Below are positions 45,386 to 60,431 of a stretch of 64,000 bases of DNA, one piece after another. The notes under the pieces are model-generated. The model was not told the origin of the DNA. It saw nothing but the letters and a program-made list of their open reading frames with translations, and did no database searches. Within the stretch, counting starts at the first letter, position 1. Every line of letters begins with the position of its first letter. A program made the translations under genes and the position numbers. Source of the stretch: Mesotaenium endlicherianum (lineage: Eukaryota; Streptophyta; Zygnematophyceae; Zygnematales; Mesotaeniaceae); NCBI GenBank assembly GCA_009602735.1, contig WELA01012428.1, positions 42,885-106,884 of the forward strand. The letters are read 5' to 3'.

Positions 45386-47382
45386 CGGGGAAATACGGGT
45401 TCTAGGGCGTGCTCAAAATCTTGAGATTGAGGATATTAAGTGGTGTTCAACATTACCACCGAGCCAACATTGATGTGTGCCCACATCTTTCCAAAGGCTT
45501 ATATACAACTCGTGAAGCTGCATTCTTGCTTTGGTTGGCAATGTGCTTATGCGTGACCTTTTCCACGACAGTATCTTGCAAGTCAAGCACACTGGGAATT
45601 TTGGTACTTTACCAACTCTTTCTTCCCCTTTACCTGGTATTTATCAGGACGTCCACTCACCACATTTGGATTGGCATGTTCATGTCATGTATATACTGTT
45701 TTGCATGTGTCATATCAATATTTCTGCAGTATCTCTAATCGTGAGACTTTGCAAGCAATGTTCAAGTGAGCATGTTTGTTACAAATCATATAGCGGACCT
45801 CATATACATTCTTATAGATAAGTTTGCAAGCCTATACGACATTCCCAACTTTGAACGTCGCCTATAGTGGATTATACTCATATATCATTCTTTATCAACA
45901 TCAATCATCATGGCACATGGTTTCTGTGGTTTCTCACATAAGAATGGTCATGTCAAAGATTTTGCTAGAGATTAGAAAAGTTGTCTTAGGTGTAATGTCT
46001 TCCTTTTTGACACTTTAGTGGGTCAAAGACAAAGATCAGATGTTGTGTCTTAGGTGTTATATGTTCCCTCTTTGATACTACAGTGGGTCGAAGACAAAGA
46101 TCAGACATTGTTTAATCGTAGTGTCAATGACCCATTCGAAGCGATTGTCCTAGAAGAGCTTCTTTGTAGGTCTTTTTAAACTTACTCACTGAATCAGGAG
46201 TCACTAACCTAGAAATATTAGAGTCGCTATGAGGGGTCACCAATCAAGATAAAGGAGCTTGTCACGTCAGGCGTCGCTAACGAAAAAGGCAGCTTGTTGG
46301 AATGCGTCATTAAGTACTGTTAAGTAAAGAAATAGATTAGAACGTCGAAATTTCGAATCCCAAGCTGGAGATTCCTCACGGTTAAATTGGGCAGATACCA
46401 GGTGTCATGCCCCTTATTTCGTCCTGTTTTGTAAACCCAGACTGCAGCGCACTGCAGCGAATTGCAGCGACCAGCAGCAACCATCAGCAACAATCAGCAA
46501 CAATAAGCAAGCATGCTTCCATTCACTTTCACTACGACACGTGCATGCAGGTCATGCACTTGGCACTTCCTTGACTATCGCATGTGCCATAAATCTCTGC
46601 AATTTGTTCGACTTTATCAAAGTGCTTATTGTCGTAGGGCTTTTTGTCGTAGTGCTTTCTTAAGGTCCAAGCTGCTCCAAGCTGCTCCAAGCCACTTCAA
46701 GCTGCTCCAAGCTAACCCATCTTAGGTTCATGTGTTGAGGCTGGTTGCGGCTGGTTGAGGCTGCGGTAGTCTATGGAATCGTGATAGCTTGGCTGAGCTG
46801 GCAATTCTCAGTTCCAAAATCGCCGGACCCGCTCCCGACCAGAAGTCGTGTCCGTCTGAGTCCGTATCAAGCCCAGTCCAGGTGGGTGATAGGGGTGGAT
46901 GTGTAGTGAGCTGGAAGCACGACTGCGTGTCTCGCTCCCTACTGCTTCAGTGTCCCTATCGACATTGACGTGAAGGAAGCGGTGGGAAGCGGCCCATCGT
47001 TATTGGCCGCGAAGTCGACGAAAAACAAGTCGCAATCGGAATGCCGTGCCGGTCCCGCGCATTGACCAGCAACCAACGAAAGCAGTTTTCTCATTGATTC
47101 GGCTGATGGCATATCCTCATTCTTTTATTCTCTTCGTTATCCGCCGCATCTCAACCAATTCTTTCATGATATGTCCCAACCTTTCATAAGTGCGTTGAGC
47201 TAGGACTGCACGAGCTCAAGAAGGCTGTTCGACTTTCCTGACCATACTCCTGTCTGTAAACGATGTAGTCTTTGTGGGAGGTTGGTCGCTAATCAGCGCC
47301 CTCCTCCGTTAGTCTTCCTCTAAATAATCATCTATATTGATTTTATTAGGGGGCTAATCGGACATCTTTTAAGAAATCTGCA
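45386..47382. other. Intergenic, small repeats, S6K upstream region
   Basis: No gene. An imperfect tandem pair of about 65 bp (about 45979-46040 and 46041-46108) shares GTGGGTC and AAGACAAAGATCAGA. Short degenerate runs of CAGCAA (about 46443-46512) and of CAAGCTGCTC (about 46668-46716) follow. The S6 kinase promoter must lie near the right end. Confidence 0.6.
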
Positions 47383-49708
47383 ATGGTCATGGGGTCGACA
47401 CGGGTTGCCCAGCCTGTAGCACTAGCCCTCGATATCCCAACGAACCGTAGGCTTAAGACATTGCGTGCTCCTTGTGTCATTCCCGCCTCTGTCATTCCGC
47501 CTTTGGTGGATGCTTCTCTTGCCGGTGCAAATGACTTCAGCGATGTGTTTGGCCCAGTAGTATCTTCGCAGCCGGTAACGCCTCATCCGCAACAGGAGTT
47601 ACCGAGTACTGTAGTCACTATCTCTGTAGAGGTTGAGGAAAAGTACCTATCTACATGGGCTCCTTTAGACTCGATTTCAAGTGGCAATCCGCCAGTTTTG
47701 TCCAGCCGATCGCACTCTCTTGTTGGACCCGAGGTTCCGCCTCTCTTAAGTCAATGCCGGCAGCAAAGTAAACTATGTAACTTGTCCGACAACAATAAAT
47801 CTGGCCTTGGTGTGCGAGAGGTTTTACTGGGACAAGTAGGCAACTCCACATTGAAATGCTCTGAGACCTACGCAAGTGTTGCATCCCTCTTTTCTGAAGA
47901 ATCTACACAAAACTTGCAAAGGTTAGTTTATTCAGAAGCGGGTGTAGTAACGGAGGGGTGTTTATCTAGAGTTTCCTCTGCTGAAAACAGTTTGGCAAAC
48001 CATGCGGAGAATGGTGCCACTCCAGTTGAGAAAAAAAAGATTGGTCCAGATGATTTTGAGCTCTTACGAGTTGTTGGGCAAGGGGCATTCGGCAAGGTAT
48101 TTCAAGTACGAAAGAAGGATAGTGGCGAGATTCTCGCCATGAAAGTCATGAGGAAGGACAGGATAATAGAAAGGAATCACGGGGATTATATGAAGGCAGA
48201 GAAGGAGATATTGACCAAGATGGTGCACCCATTTATTGTTCAATTGCAGTACTCTTTCCAGGTATACTTGGTTCATCCCTTGATGCTAGTATAATTTTAT
48301 GCTGGTGTCATGTTTCTGAGATATTGGAGTACTGCCCAGATCCTGAACTGTCATCATGCGTATTCATCTGCAGACGAGGACGAAACTGTATCTCTTGTTG
48401 GAGTTTGTGAACGGCGGCCACTTGTTTTTTCAGCTATATCGACAAGGCACATTCAGGTCGGTCCTTAACTTTCGTCTCGGCATGCACCATTTTACTTTGT
48501 GTCATCTTAGAGCTTGTTATTATGCTGCTTGGTGCTCCACCAAAATTTGGTGTCGTGGCCTCCTTGTGGAGTGTCTGAAGTTGCTTCTCTGTGCCTGCAC
48601 TGCAGCGAAGAGTTGGCGAGGATTTATACGGCGGAGCTGGTATCAGCAGTAGCTCATTTGCACAAGAATGGCATCATGCACCGCGACCTCAAGCCTGAGA
48701 ATGTTCTCCTCGACTCTGAAGGCCATGTAAGAAGCACTCAGGCACAGCAGTGTCTCATGTCAATTCGATTTTCAGAATAGGACTAGTTCTTGATGTCTCC
48801 TGGGAAGTTAAGCAAGGTGGCGGGGATGCTGGGAGGTGCAGGTAAAGCTGACAGATTTTGGTTTGGCCAAGGAGGTAGACGAGTTGGATCGCTCCAACTC
48901 GCTTTGTGGCACAGTGGAATATATGGCCCCTGAAATTTTGCAGGCCAAGGGCCATGGCCGCGCTGCTGACTGGTGGAGTGTGGGCATTCTCCTTTTCGAG
49001 ATGCTCACTGGGCAGCCCCCCTTTGCTCATAACAATCGCCAGAAACTGCAGCAGAAAATTATCAAGGACAAGATCAAGTTTCCATCGTTCCTTACGGCTG
49101 AGGCGCACAATCTGCTGAAAGGGGTGAGTCATTCCTGACATGTGGGCTCAGTTAACAACGGTTGTGTGGTCTGCTTTCTCCCTTCCGTTCGGCCCAATGA
49201 AGTAAGGCAAAGGTCGGAATGCCTACTTGCTAAGCATGAACTTGCTTAGTGACCCACGGCAGGGTGGTGCTTGTCACTGACTGGGCAGTTGCTGCAGAAA
49301 GATCCGGCGAAGCGCCTGGGCAGTGGAGCCAATGGCAGCAACGACGTCCAGAAGCACAAGTGGTTCCGTGCCATCAACTGGCGCAAAGTGGAGGGCAGAG
49401 AGCTCCAGGCCAAGTTCAGGCCTACCGTGAACGGGAAGATCTGCACGGCCAACTTTGACGACATGTGGACCTGCATGCCCGTGCAAGACTCCCCTGCTTC
49501 TACCCCCACGGGGTCTGCTGCGTCTGACCTCCTGTTTCGCGGCTACACCTACGTGGCCCCTTACGTCTGGCTCCAGGACGTGCACGCTGAGGAACAGGTA
49601 GCAGAGGATTGTGGGGATGCAGCATCCGAGGATGATGATGCTGAGGATGATGCTGCTGTGCCTCCTGGACTTGAGGATGACGGTTTGTATGACTTCCAGC
49701 TGGACTAA
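47383..49708 (+). CDS. S6K: Ribosomal protein S6 kinase-type AGC kinase (594 aa, 5 exons)
   Basis: A Ser/Thr kinase of the plant S6K type, acting below TOR and PDK1 to promote translation. Exons 47383-48261, 48374-48456, 48606-48726, 48842-49123, 49289-49708; phases close. The kinase domain starts near residue 224: Gly loop VGQGAFGKV, Lys in AMKVMRKD (about 254), [14 protein letters not shown], activation loop [15 protein letters not shown] (candidate PDK1 site Ser about 381). The C-terminal extension has S/T-P sites (SPASTPTG) and the hydrophobic motif FRGYTYV (TOR site Thr about 542). An acidic tail follows. The first 220 residues are low in recognisable motifs and longer than in Arabidopsis S6K1/2. 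Plants carry this gene as one or two copies. Confidence 0.94.
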
Positions 49709-50771
49709 AAGAATGGTCTGCCACCAACTGTGTGTATGCCCTTGCAGAATTGCTGCAGGGCCCATCTTCAGGACTATTATTGCACTTTCCTGTGGGCTCT
49801 GCTGTGCCTCTCATTCTTTCGTCTGGTAGGTCCCATTGACCTCTCAAATGAGCTATAAGGTTCTTACTGGACCAGTAGAGAACGCTCTTAAGGTGGTCAT
49901 TGCAGCTTATAGTGCATCTGACTGAGACTGTTTTGTGATTTTACACCCTCTTTCACAGGATATTATGTGAAAGTACTCTCGAGGTATGGCGTAGCTGCCT
50001 GGTTCTTGTGTAGACTTTCCCTTTTCTCCTACAAATTCCCTAGTATAGTTAACCAGGGACGAGTAGCTGGAGGGATTTTAATTCATGGTAAATAGGTACA
50101 TTGCTTGGGTATGGTAAGCAAATCAAGCTGCTACCATTTTTCCAAGTTTTATATAGCACCTGGTGGTAGCTTGTCTTTATACCAGTAGGGCAGATATGCA
50201 GTGATCATCATGTGGCTTGATCGACCAACTTGTGGATTATTGTGGCCAAATGTGGGCGTTCTCACAGAACATGTCTGAGGACGTGATGGCAGTGAAAAGT
50301 GTCATATATTATGTCACCTTCTTCCTCTATTACTGGTCAGAAAGTTATCATGCGAACTTTAAAGTGATGTGATATAGGGTCAAGGCATATTTGAGTTTCT
50401 ATATCCTGAATGTAGACCAGGACATTGATTGAGACACATTCTAATTCTACCCTTTCTCACCTGCTGGTTTCCTTCGAGAGCTTCCACCACAAACTATGTG
50501 GTTGCCCTTTACAGAGGAATGAAAAGAGCTAGTGTACCTCTCAATCCACATTCTATCAATAATCTCCTATATCGTTCAATGTGATATCTACAAAGAGGGT
50601 TCAGTGCATAAGATCCTGATGCATTAAAGGATACTTAAGTCACAAATTCCAACTGTAACCTGTTACTGTGTCCCCATGCATGGACCATTCACCGTCACCT
50701 GTAATTATAGATATTCAAAGCCTACGCATGTAAAGCTGCCTACACTGCTACAAGAGAGAAACCTAGATATA
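49709..50771. other. Intergenic, convergent S6K / Hsp33 3' regions
   Basis: About 1.06 kb, AT-rich, no gene or repeat recognised. Confidence 0.6.
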
Positions 50772-53127
50772 CTACAAAGGAGGCGTTGAAGCTGCCTGGA
50801 GGAGGTCCTTGAGGTCGCTGGCTCCGAAATGCACCGTCTCTGCACAGAACTCGCACCGCACTTCCACCACACCTGCAGAGCATCACAACATCCAATAGAA
50901 ATGATTCTTGCAACTCGACCTGTTCGCTCACCTCTACAGTTCAATGAGCCCATTGTCCATAAGCGGGCACTTCAATTCATGCAAACAAATTTGGCGAGTA
51001 CCTCTCTCGTCAAGCAGGGCCTGGATATCGCGGGAGCCTAGAGATTCGACAGCTTGCAACATGCGCGGCCTCAGCTCCTCCGTCTTGCACGGTCCGAAAC
51101 CTGGCTTCATCTGCACCCAATTCCCTTGCGGAGTCAGCTTTGCAAGAAGTGCGTGCCGCCAGCACATGCACCCAGGCCAGCCCAATGGAGGTAGAGGCTT
51201 ACAGGTGATGTGGGCTCATCCATGCCAATGCCGGAGAGAAGTCGCTGAATTAGATGCTGGGGCGAGAGGTCCTGGGATGGGGTGGATAAATTAGGCATGG
51301 CAAGCACATTCTCCTCCACTTGCTGCAGAGTTGCGTCGGAGCAGAAGGGCAATACCTGCACTCTCCAAGCAAGCCAGCAAGCACTGGTCATTGAGTAAGC
51401 GTGTCTCTTCGCTCTGACACGCTGCATCAACAGTTGTTTGCACCCAGAGAGGGGATACAGCTGACGTACTTGGACAAGAAAGCCGCGTGCAGCGAGGCAG
51501 TGAGAATCTCTTCCTATGGACACGCCCAGCGAGAGGGCTGAGTTAATCTGCCATAACCCACAAATTGTTAATGAGCAGGGCACCTACGGACAGAAGGCCA
51601 CAAGCGGATGCATGGCTCCACTCCAACACTCACCTGCTCACTCTCAGCGAGGTAGTGCGCCAGATCCTCTGCCACCTCGCCCGTTTGCAGCGGCACAGTG
51701 CCTCTGCCACACACATGTCGAGCACTCGTTCTCTATTATGCACACCTCCGTCTCTCTCACATGCATGCTCGTACAGTCATCATCATCTGAGTCTGCTTCA
51801 ATATTTTCTTGTTCGGCCTCTTCAAATGCAGCATAGTCTATTCCGATCTTGTCACCAGTGGGAGCTCAAGCTGCAAAGCGCGGGGGACCGAATGGACAGG
51901 AAGAGTAGTACGAGTAAGGCTCCACCCATTCAGGATGGCTGCGCACTACTGTGAGCACGCCCGCGCCCACGGCTGCTCCCACGTCCATCTGCGCTCCCCT
52001 CCCTCCCTTTCACGTGTCTCCTCCGAGATCAGCACCTGGCATGCTGACTGACATGCTCGTCCACCTCACTTGTGCATATTCAAGAGGGAGGGGAGGGTCA
52101 GAAGGTCCACCTTGCCATTGGGCTTGAGGGGTGGATCACAAGCAGGATTTGCCACATAGCCCTTGACAAAGTTATCCGTGGTAGCCACAGCTGTCATCTG
52201 ACCGAGAGGCCCCCGGCCTGAGAACATTATCTGTGCAGCAGCAGCAGGACACTTTGCGGCGGTGAGCGGGGTCTTGGGGGCATGGCACCTTCCTCTAGTG
52301 CGAGATTGGAAGGCGCATGAAAGGAAGCAAGATGAGGTATCACCTGCACGGTTTCACCAGAGCCATCCTTAAGGGCAGCCATAAGCAGAGTGCCCATCAG
52401 GAGGCGGCCCAACGCTGCGGTTGCCTGCCCCCATACTCAGTGTTCATAGTGCTGTTAATTGCTGACGTTATAGGACACTCTTTATTCAATGACCTTCTAG
52501 GACAGGCCTTCACGTCATGGAATAAAAAGACTAGAAAGACATACCGTAGGTGCAAGTTTGTGGCGCCTCTGCGCCTCGCGCACCAACTCTGTTGCATCTA
52601 ACGCAATAATTGACACCTGCAGCTCACCCCTTGTAGTCCCATACAGTGTAGACCATCAGCAAAAAGAAAACTGTGCTGTGCTTGTGTTTATCCAGGGCTG
52701 CAGTACATTAGACTCCATACATGCACGAAAAGAAGAAGTCTCAGCTTCCTTGTATGCATGAGAGCAAAACGGAACTGGACAGAGGGAGTCATTTGTGCGA
52801 TGGCACACGCACTTCTGCAGTCGAGGATAGGCAGCGGAGGAGCACATCGTCTGAAAAACGGACAGTATCTTCGGCTTTATCATTGCTCATTTCTGCAATG
52901 ACCTGGCCATCAGATAGTTTGTTGGATGACCTACAGCGACCTGATCTTGATGTGGCACATGTTCGTTGGCCATATAAGCGCTGTCTAACTCTCAGCAGGC
53001 AACTGGGGTGCCTTTCATTTGCAAATGCAAAGCTATGCGGCTGGTTGCGCCATTGGTTCCTTCCTGTTTCCAGCACAAGCAGGAAGAAGAGCATATATTT
53101 TGTCAACTCCTCGCATCCTTTCTTCAC
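50772..53127 (-). CDS. HSP33: Hsp33-family redox chaperone (394 aa, 10 exons)
   Basis: Hsp33 is a holdase switched on by oxidation of a zinc-bound Cys cluster; in algae it is expected in organelles, and the first about 90 residues here look like a leader. Exons: 53127-52807, 52616-52545, 52426-52343, 52230-52111, 51988-51912, 51703-51634, 51547-51470, 51355-51203, 51110-51002, 50872-50772; phases close to 395 codons. Family motifs in order: IALDATELVREAQRRHKLAPT, GRLLMGTLLMAALK, SGRGPLGQM, YVANP, VGAAVGAGVLTVV, EPYSGTVPLQTGEVAEDLAHY, ARGFLVQVLPF, and C-terminal VRCEFCAETVHF (CxxC). The first Cys pair is GFGPCK, so one of the four zinc Cys seems to be replaced. A 265-codon ORF on the opposite strand (52721-53518) is a shadow. 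Confidence 0.9.
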
Positions 53128-54175
53128 GCACGTGATTGGAGCGGGTCCTCACAAGCTCACAATGAACTTACCAGCTTCTGGCCTCAGATGTTCGTATCTT
53201 TGTACAAAAACTTGTGTGGTAAGGTTCGTCAACGCAACTGAAGCCATTGAAATCACTATTTCTCACGATCAGCTGACGCAGCGCAGGAGCAATACAGCAC
53301 GGTCCTACGATAATTTAGTGCGTAGAGGTGCTTTGATGGTCCTGGAGCCTGGCATACTTATGACGATTAGCTGTGTCATTCCTGCGAGTCGAGGACGAGT
53401 CTATCCCCAGCAGCAACCCTTCACAAATAACAATTTGACTACTCGCGATCCGTGGCTTCACGTCGAGCTGCTTCTTGCAGAAGACGTACGTATGTCCTGC
53501 CAAGCCCAGACGTTCTGATCGGGTTTGGTCGGGTTTGGTAAAAACTCTGCGGGAGCTTGCTCATTGTGGACCTCGGTCCACCTCGGTCCACAATTGCAAT
53601 AATAGGTCGTACACATATTTGCTAGTACACGTAACCGGAACGTACAAGGCAGCTCAAGTCCACCAGAAAGCAGGGGACGGAGATCCGGAGGAACGCGGGA
53701 AGTCTGGGGTCTTGTCGGTCGCGTCGCAGGGGGCCCGGTCGCACGGGCAGTGTCGGACTTGGGGCTAATAGACCCCCACGGTCCACCACACTTTTTGATT
53801 GCAGCTTGGCCCAGCACGCACTAGTGCATGCGCACTGGTGCGCACCAGTATGCATCAGAACACACGAATTATGCCCTTGCAACGGCGTATAGCTCCGTCG
53901 AACGGGAGGAACGGCTGTAACGGAGGGGTAAAGTTACGTAGTTTTGCCATGTTCAACATACCATGTGGCTTTTAACATGGACTTCTTCATTTGTACCTAG
54001 TTCAGTTGCCATTTCCGTTTCCTGATCAAAGCCATATGTCATCAACGATCATCCAGGAAACTTTTGCTCCGAGCTTCTAGTTCACGGTCATCACTTGCTA
54101 TTAAGTCTCGTCAGTTACTTGTACTCTGTTAGGGTACATATTTGGACTCTCTTGTCGTGTCTACCCTGCACTACA
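53128..54175. promoter_or_regulatory. Divergent intergenic region, Hsp33 / NDUFV2
   Basis: About 1.05 kb between opposite start codons. It contains the short duplications CCTCGGTCCA (about 53570-53592) and GGTTTGGTCGGGTTTGG (about 53521-53537). No gene. Confidence 0.45.
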
Positions 54176-56770
<2,595 letters not shown>

Positions 56771-57886
56771 TCCCTGCTACTCTTATCCACAGTCTTGTTT
56801 AGCTTGTCGATAGAGTCTTCTGCTTGGGGGGTCTACTTGCTACCTTCTCGGTATGAGTTGTGAGGGAAAGAAGTGAAAAAGTTGCAGCTTCAGTAAACTA
56901 CAACATTCTCTTACATGCTCTCTCCATTCTAGTATACTTTCTTTGGTGAGCACTTTGAGAAATAGATAGTGCTTTTGCGGCTTACCCAATCTGCCTACAT
57001 AGGCAGTACATAAAATGAAGAGAAATTTGATATACTTCATGCGTAAGCTCTTGCCCGGCAACAACTGTCCACTTCGTCAATATATCTTGTTCTTCAGCCA
57101 CAAAATGCTTAGAACAAAGTCATGCAAAATGTATTTCAGTACTTAGTATACCTTCCTATCTGTTTGTCTTAAACTATAGGCAAGTAATTCGCAACAATTT
57201 TTTACTGAAGGAGCTAAGGTGCTTGTGTTACCAACAAAAAGATAAGAAATGCCAAGACGATCAGGGTGCCTCCCAGCTGTACCAAAATTTGGCAACTAAT
57301 ACAGTTTCACAGCCAATTAATGCGGAGGCACTCGGCACATGACGTGGACTACAAGTATATGTCTCCAGCATGTAGTACTATGTATGCCAACTAATTTTTG
57401 AAAAACGTTTCGTCCAGTTTTGTGAAGTAAATGTCTCCGATAGATAAATACGTCATCCCCAAGCCCTTCATGTCTTACTTGTTTTGCCTCGTGTCAAACA
57501 TGGGCATTTTTCTAGGTGCACCCTTCAATCAAGGTGAACTTTATTCATTCGACACCATTGCCACCAAAAAATGTGTACATAAGAACTTTGCCTCTGTGGG
57601 CATACAGATGATGTTTACACACAACGACCACACAAGCTTAAACAAACAAACACACTTTTAGTGTCAAGGCCAGAATTTCCAAGATACACTCTTTTTGATC
57701 GACATACATTGGCCTCCTGTTCACTTAAAACACATTCCAAACAATCGCATAATCCAAAAGACCATCTAACCACATAACCAACTGTGGCTAGGTATCAATG
57801 GCTCAATGCAAACTTCATGATCAGGGTTTTTTCAATGAAACCTTCATCAGAGACGGCAGGAAGGCCTCCGACCCCCGTCAGATTTA
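56771..57886. other. Intergenic, convergent NDUFV2 / DNA glycosylase 3' regions
   Basis: About 1.1 kb, AT-rich. No gene or repeat recognised. Confidence 0.6.
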
Positions 57887-59825
57887 TTACATATGGACGC
57901 CATGCACTCTATATGATGACAAAGTCTTAGTAGGACGTGAAACCCAAGGACTTCCGTCGAGCGCAAACCTCCACGGTGCGGCGACGTCATGGGCACTGGC
58001 GTAGTTGATTCCCACACGCGGCCCAGCCAAAATGGCACCAAGACTCTCAGGCCCATCCAGAAGCTCTAGGCCACCTGCCCATAGAAGCAACAATTGGACA
58101 GCAGTAGGAGTGTTGCCCTATTGTTACGATGATCTACTATTGTGCAGGCACTGGGCCAGACCGAATACGACAGCCAGCCACCCACCTGGTGCATAGAGAG
58201 GGTGATGAGACCAATCAGTGGTGAGCCCCAGGGCTTCTCCCACCTGCTTGCACCCTCCACGACCAGCGGAGTGGCTCAAATCAGCAGTGCTCCCCTCCAC
58301 ACAACTCAGCACCACAGTGCAGGCTGTATCTTTGAATCACTGTTTGGTCAAGCTTCGCTGATGAACAGATAGGAAGAGGAGCCCAGGACTCCAGGTAGGC
58401 TGTGCAGCAACAGCTGCGCCCACTTGAAAACTGCGGGAGAACCACGTGGAACAGACATCCCACTCAGAGGAACCTGGCAAACTACTACTCACTCTGCCAG
58501 GGCCGGCGAGGAGCTGCGGAGAGCAGACGTCCAAACCACGGCGCCTCTTCACCTCCTCCAATCCTGTTCCTTCTCCCATCACAGCACCCTCCTCGTCACA
58601 AGGGGCCTAGACGAACTTGACCAAGGAAAGGGGGGGCAGGCGAGGGGAGCGCAAGGGGGTGATGGGAGCACCGCAGACAGGCGCGCAAGCACGGATGAGG
58701 CAGGCAGCCCCCACGCCCGGGCGGTCGGCCGTTATGTTGAGCATGTTGTGCAGGCCGTAGCACAGGTACACGTACGCACACCCCGCTGCCCCAAACTGTG
58801 CACATCCCCACGTGCGGCAGGGTGAGCGTCAGCGTCACTGTCAGCTTCTCCACCTCACGCTTTGCGCTCTAACAGGACAACAGCATGAGGAGAGTGGCAC
58901 AGATGGTAAGCGGTTGGGGGGGGGACTTGCCAAAGGGGCGGTGCGGGCAGTGCATCCGAAACGAGCGTGGCAAGCAGTGTCCCCCTCCCTGTATGCCTCC
59001 ACCTGTCACTGGAACCAACCCTCCCTCTTGATGAGAGAGAGAGAACACCAGGTCCGTAGTTGCTTAGCTCAGCTTTTGTAGGAGAGGGCTTGAGACTACT
59101 TAGAGGTAGGCATTTACTTCAGTAATTTGGAGGACAACTGAGGCTCGGCGCAAATGCTTGCCAATCAGGAGAGGGGCAAGCTCAACGGGGTCGCGCTGAC
59201 AGAAAGAAGCAGGGAGCAGCCCATATGGCAGCCCCAATGCGCTGCCATCCACAGACACACTGTGAGGCACCGATGCTACAACTGCGCCTCTCTTTCTCCC
59301 CTCCCTCTCCTTCAGTTTATCCTCTTCTTCATTTGGACCAGAAGTGGGCCTCTTCTTAACGCGCTGTATCCTATTTCCCTTTCCCCTTCCCGTGCTCGCA
59401 GCTGTCACAGAGCATCCAACAGTCTGCTCTTTGTCAGTCGCTGAAAAAGCTCGATTCAACCCCTTGTCTCGCAATTTGGGGCCAAGATGAGACGTGTTTC
59501 TTTTGCTTTTAAGATCTGCACACTCTACCATACTTTTACCACTTGTCCCAGTACCACACTTTGACAGGTTTTTGGAGGCCAGCAGCAACTTAGTGGAAGC
59601 CTGTGGTTGCAGACAAGTGTCACAACCAGTTTGTTTCACCGAAATTGCTGCTGATAAATTACCCGTGTCCGCATTCTGAGAAGCTATCAAACGTGCAGAA
59701 GCTCGTGTTGTTCGACCTATCTGAAGTTCCATCAGAAGCCGGACTCCGCTTACAGCTAACCTTGATAGATTGCGTGCATGCAACCAATGAGCAATTGTAG
59801 ATGCTGCTGCCACAGACATCCCCAC
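57887..59825 (-). CDS. MPG: 3-methyladenine DNA glycosylase, AAG/MPG family (406 aa, 6 exons)
   Basis: This enzyme removes alkylated and deaminated purines and starts base-excision repair. Exons: 59825-59118, 59002-58931, 58795-58672, 58563-58493, 58243-58186, 58074-57887; phases close to 407 codons. Family order is clear: LPASFCQRDPVELAPLLIGK, then ITE|VEAY across the first junction (general-base Glu and stacking Tyr), DTACHA, APLFGAAGCAYVYLCYGLHN, GVGAACLIRACAP, QLLAGPGR, ILAGPRVGINYA, PWRFALDGSPWVSRP. The second intron uses a GC donor (TTG|GCAAGT). The first 200 residues are basic and Ser-rich without a recognised domain, possibly a nuclear or organelle targeting part; the start codon is therefore uncertain. 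The usual HAYRGRT is HARFGCT here. Confidence 0.92.
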
Positions 59826-60431
59826 ATACTCTTATGTACGTGACAAAGACTTCCGTCTACAATCCGGCAGCATCCTCGTATTGCACCCACACGATCCCTG
59901 AGTACAGAAGTCCCATTTAATCAAATTTCGTTGTTGATGGCTGATGTAGTACGCATGAAGGTAGCATTTCGGTGCATGGGGGGGCATTAGATAAACTTTG
60001 ATATGCCTCGCAGTGCCTCGCAAGTCGCAGTGCCTCGCAAGTCGCAATGCCTCCCGTCCCAGCTAGCTTCCTTCGTGTCCACTTGGCCCCACGCCTGAAA
60101 GCGTTTATAGGGGACACGCTGGGGCACGCTGGGGGAGCGCTGGGGGGACCAAGGACATCTCGAAGTGCCTCGACCAGCCTCGACATAGCGATGTATGCGT
60201 TCACACTACGAACCACTACGTACAATATCGAACAGTCACGGCGAGTGCTGTTACCATCTCTTATCGATGGAATTCTGAGTGTGACAGCGCATGCATACGG
60301 GAATAATAAGTACCTTGGCTTCTTTCTCACAGGGACGTCATTTGTAGGTGTCTCATGTAAATTGTTCATGACAGTCCGCGTGGTTGTTCATTGTGGTTCA
60401 AGCACCGCCTACGCGAGTGTGGGGATAAATT
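59826..60431. promoter_or_regulatory. Divergent intergenic region, DNA glycosylase / Rab GAP
   Basis: 606 bp between opposite start codons. Bases about 60006-60050 hold the short tandem words AGTGCCTCGCA and GTCGCA. Likely shared promoter. Confidence 0.45.

Noticed and set aside
51775-51860. Acidic peptide segment (IGIDYAAFEEAEQENI) as an Hsp33 exon
   Set aside because: Including it would need a 24-bp intron; splicing 51912 to 51703 gives a perfect Hsp33 junction EPYSGTVPL.
52721-53518. 265-codon plus-strand ORF
   Set aside because: It overlaps Hsp33 exon 1 on the other strand and shows no family features.
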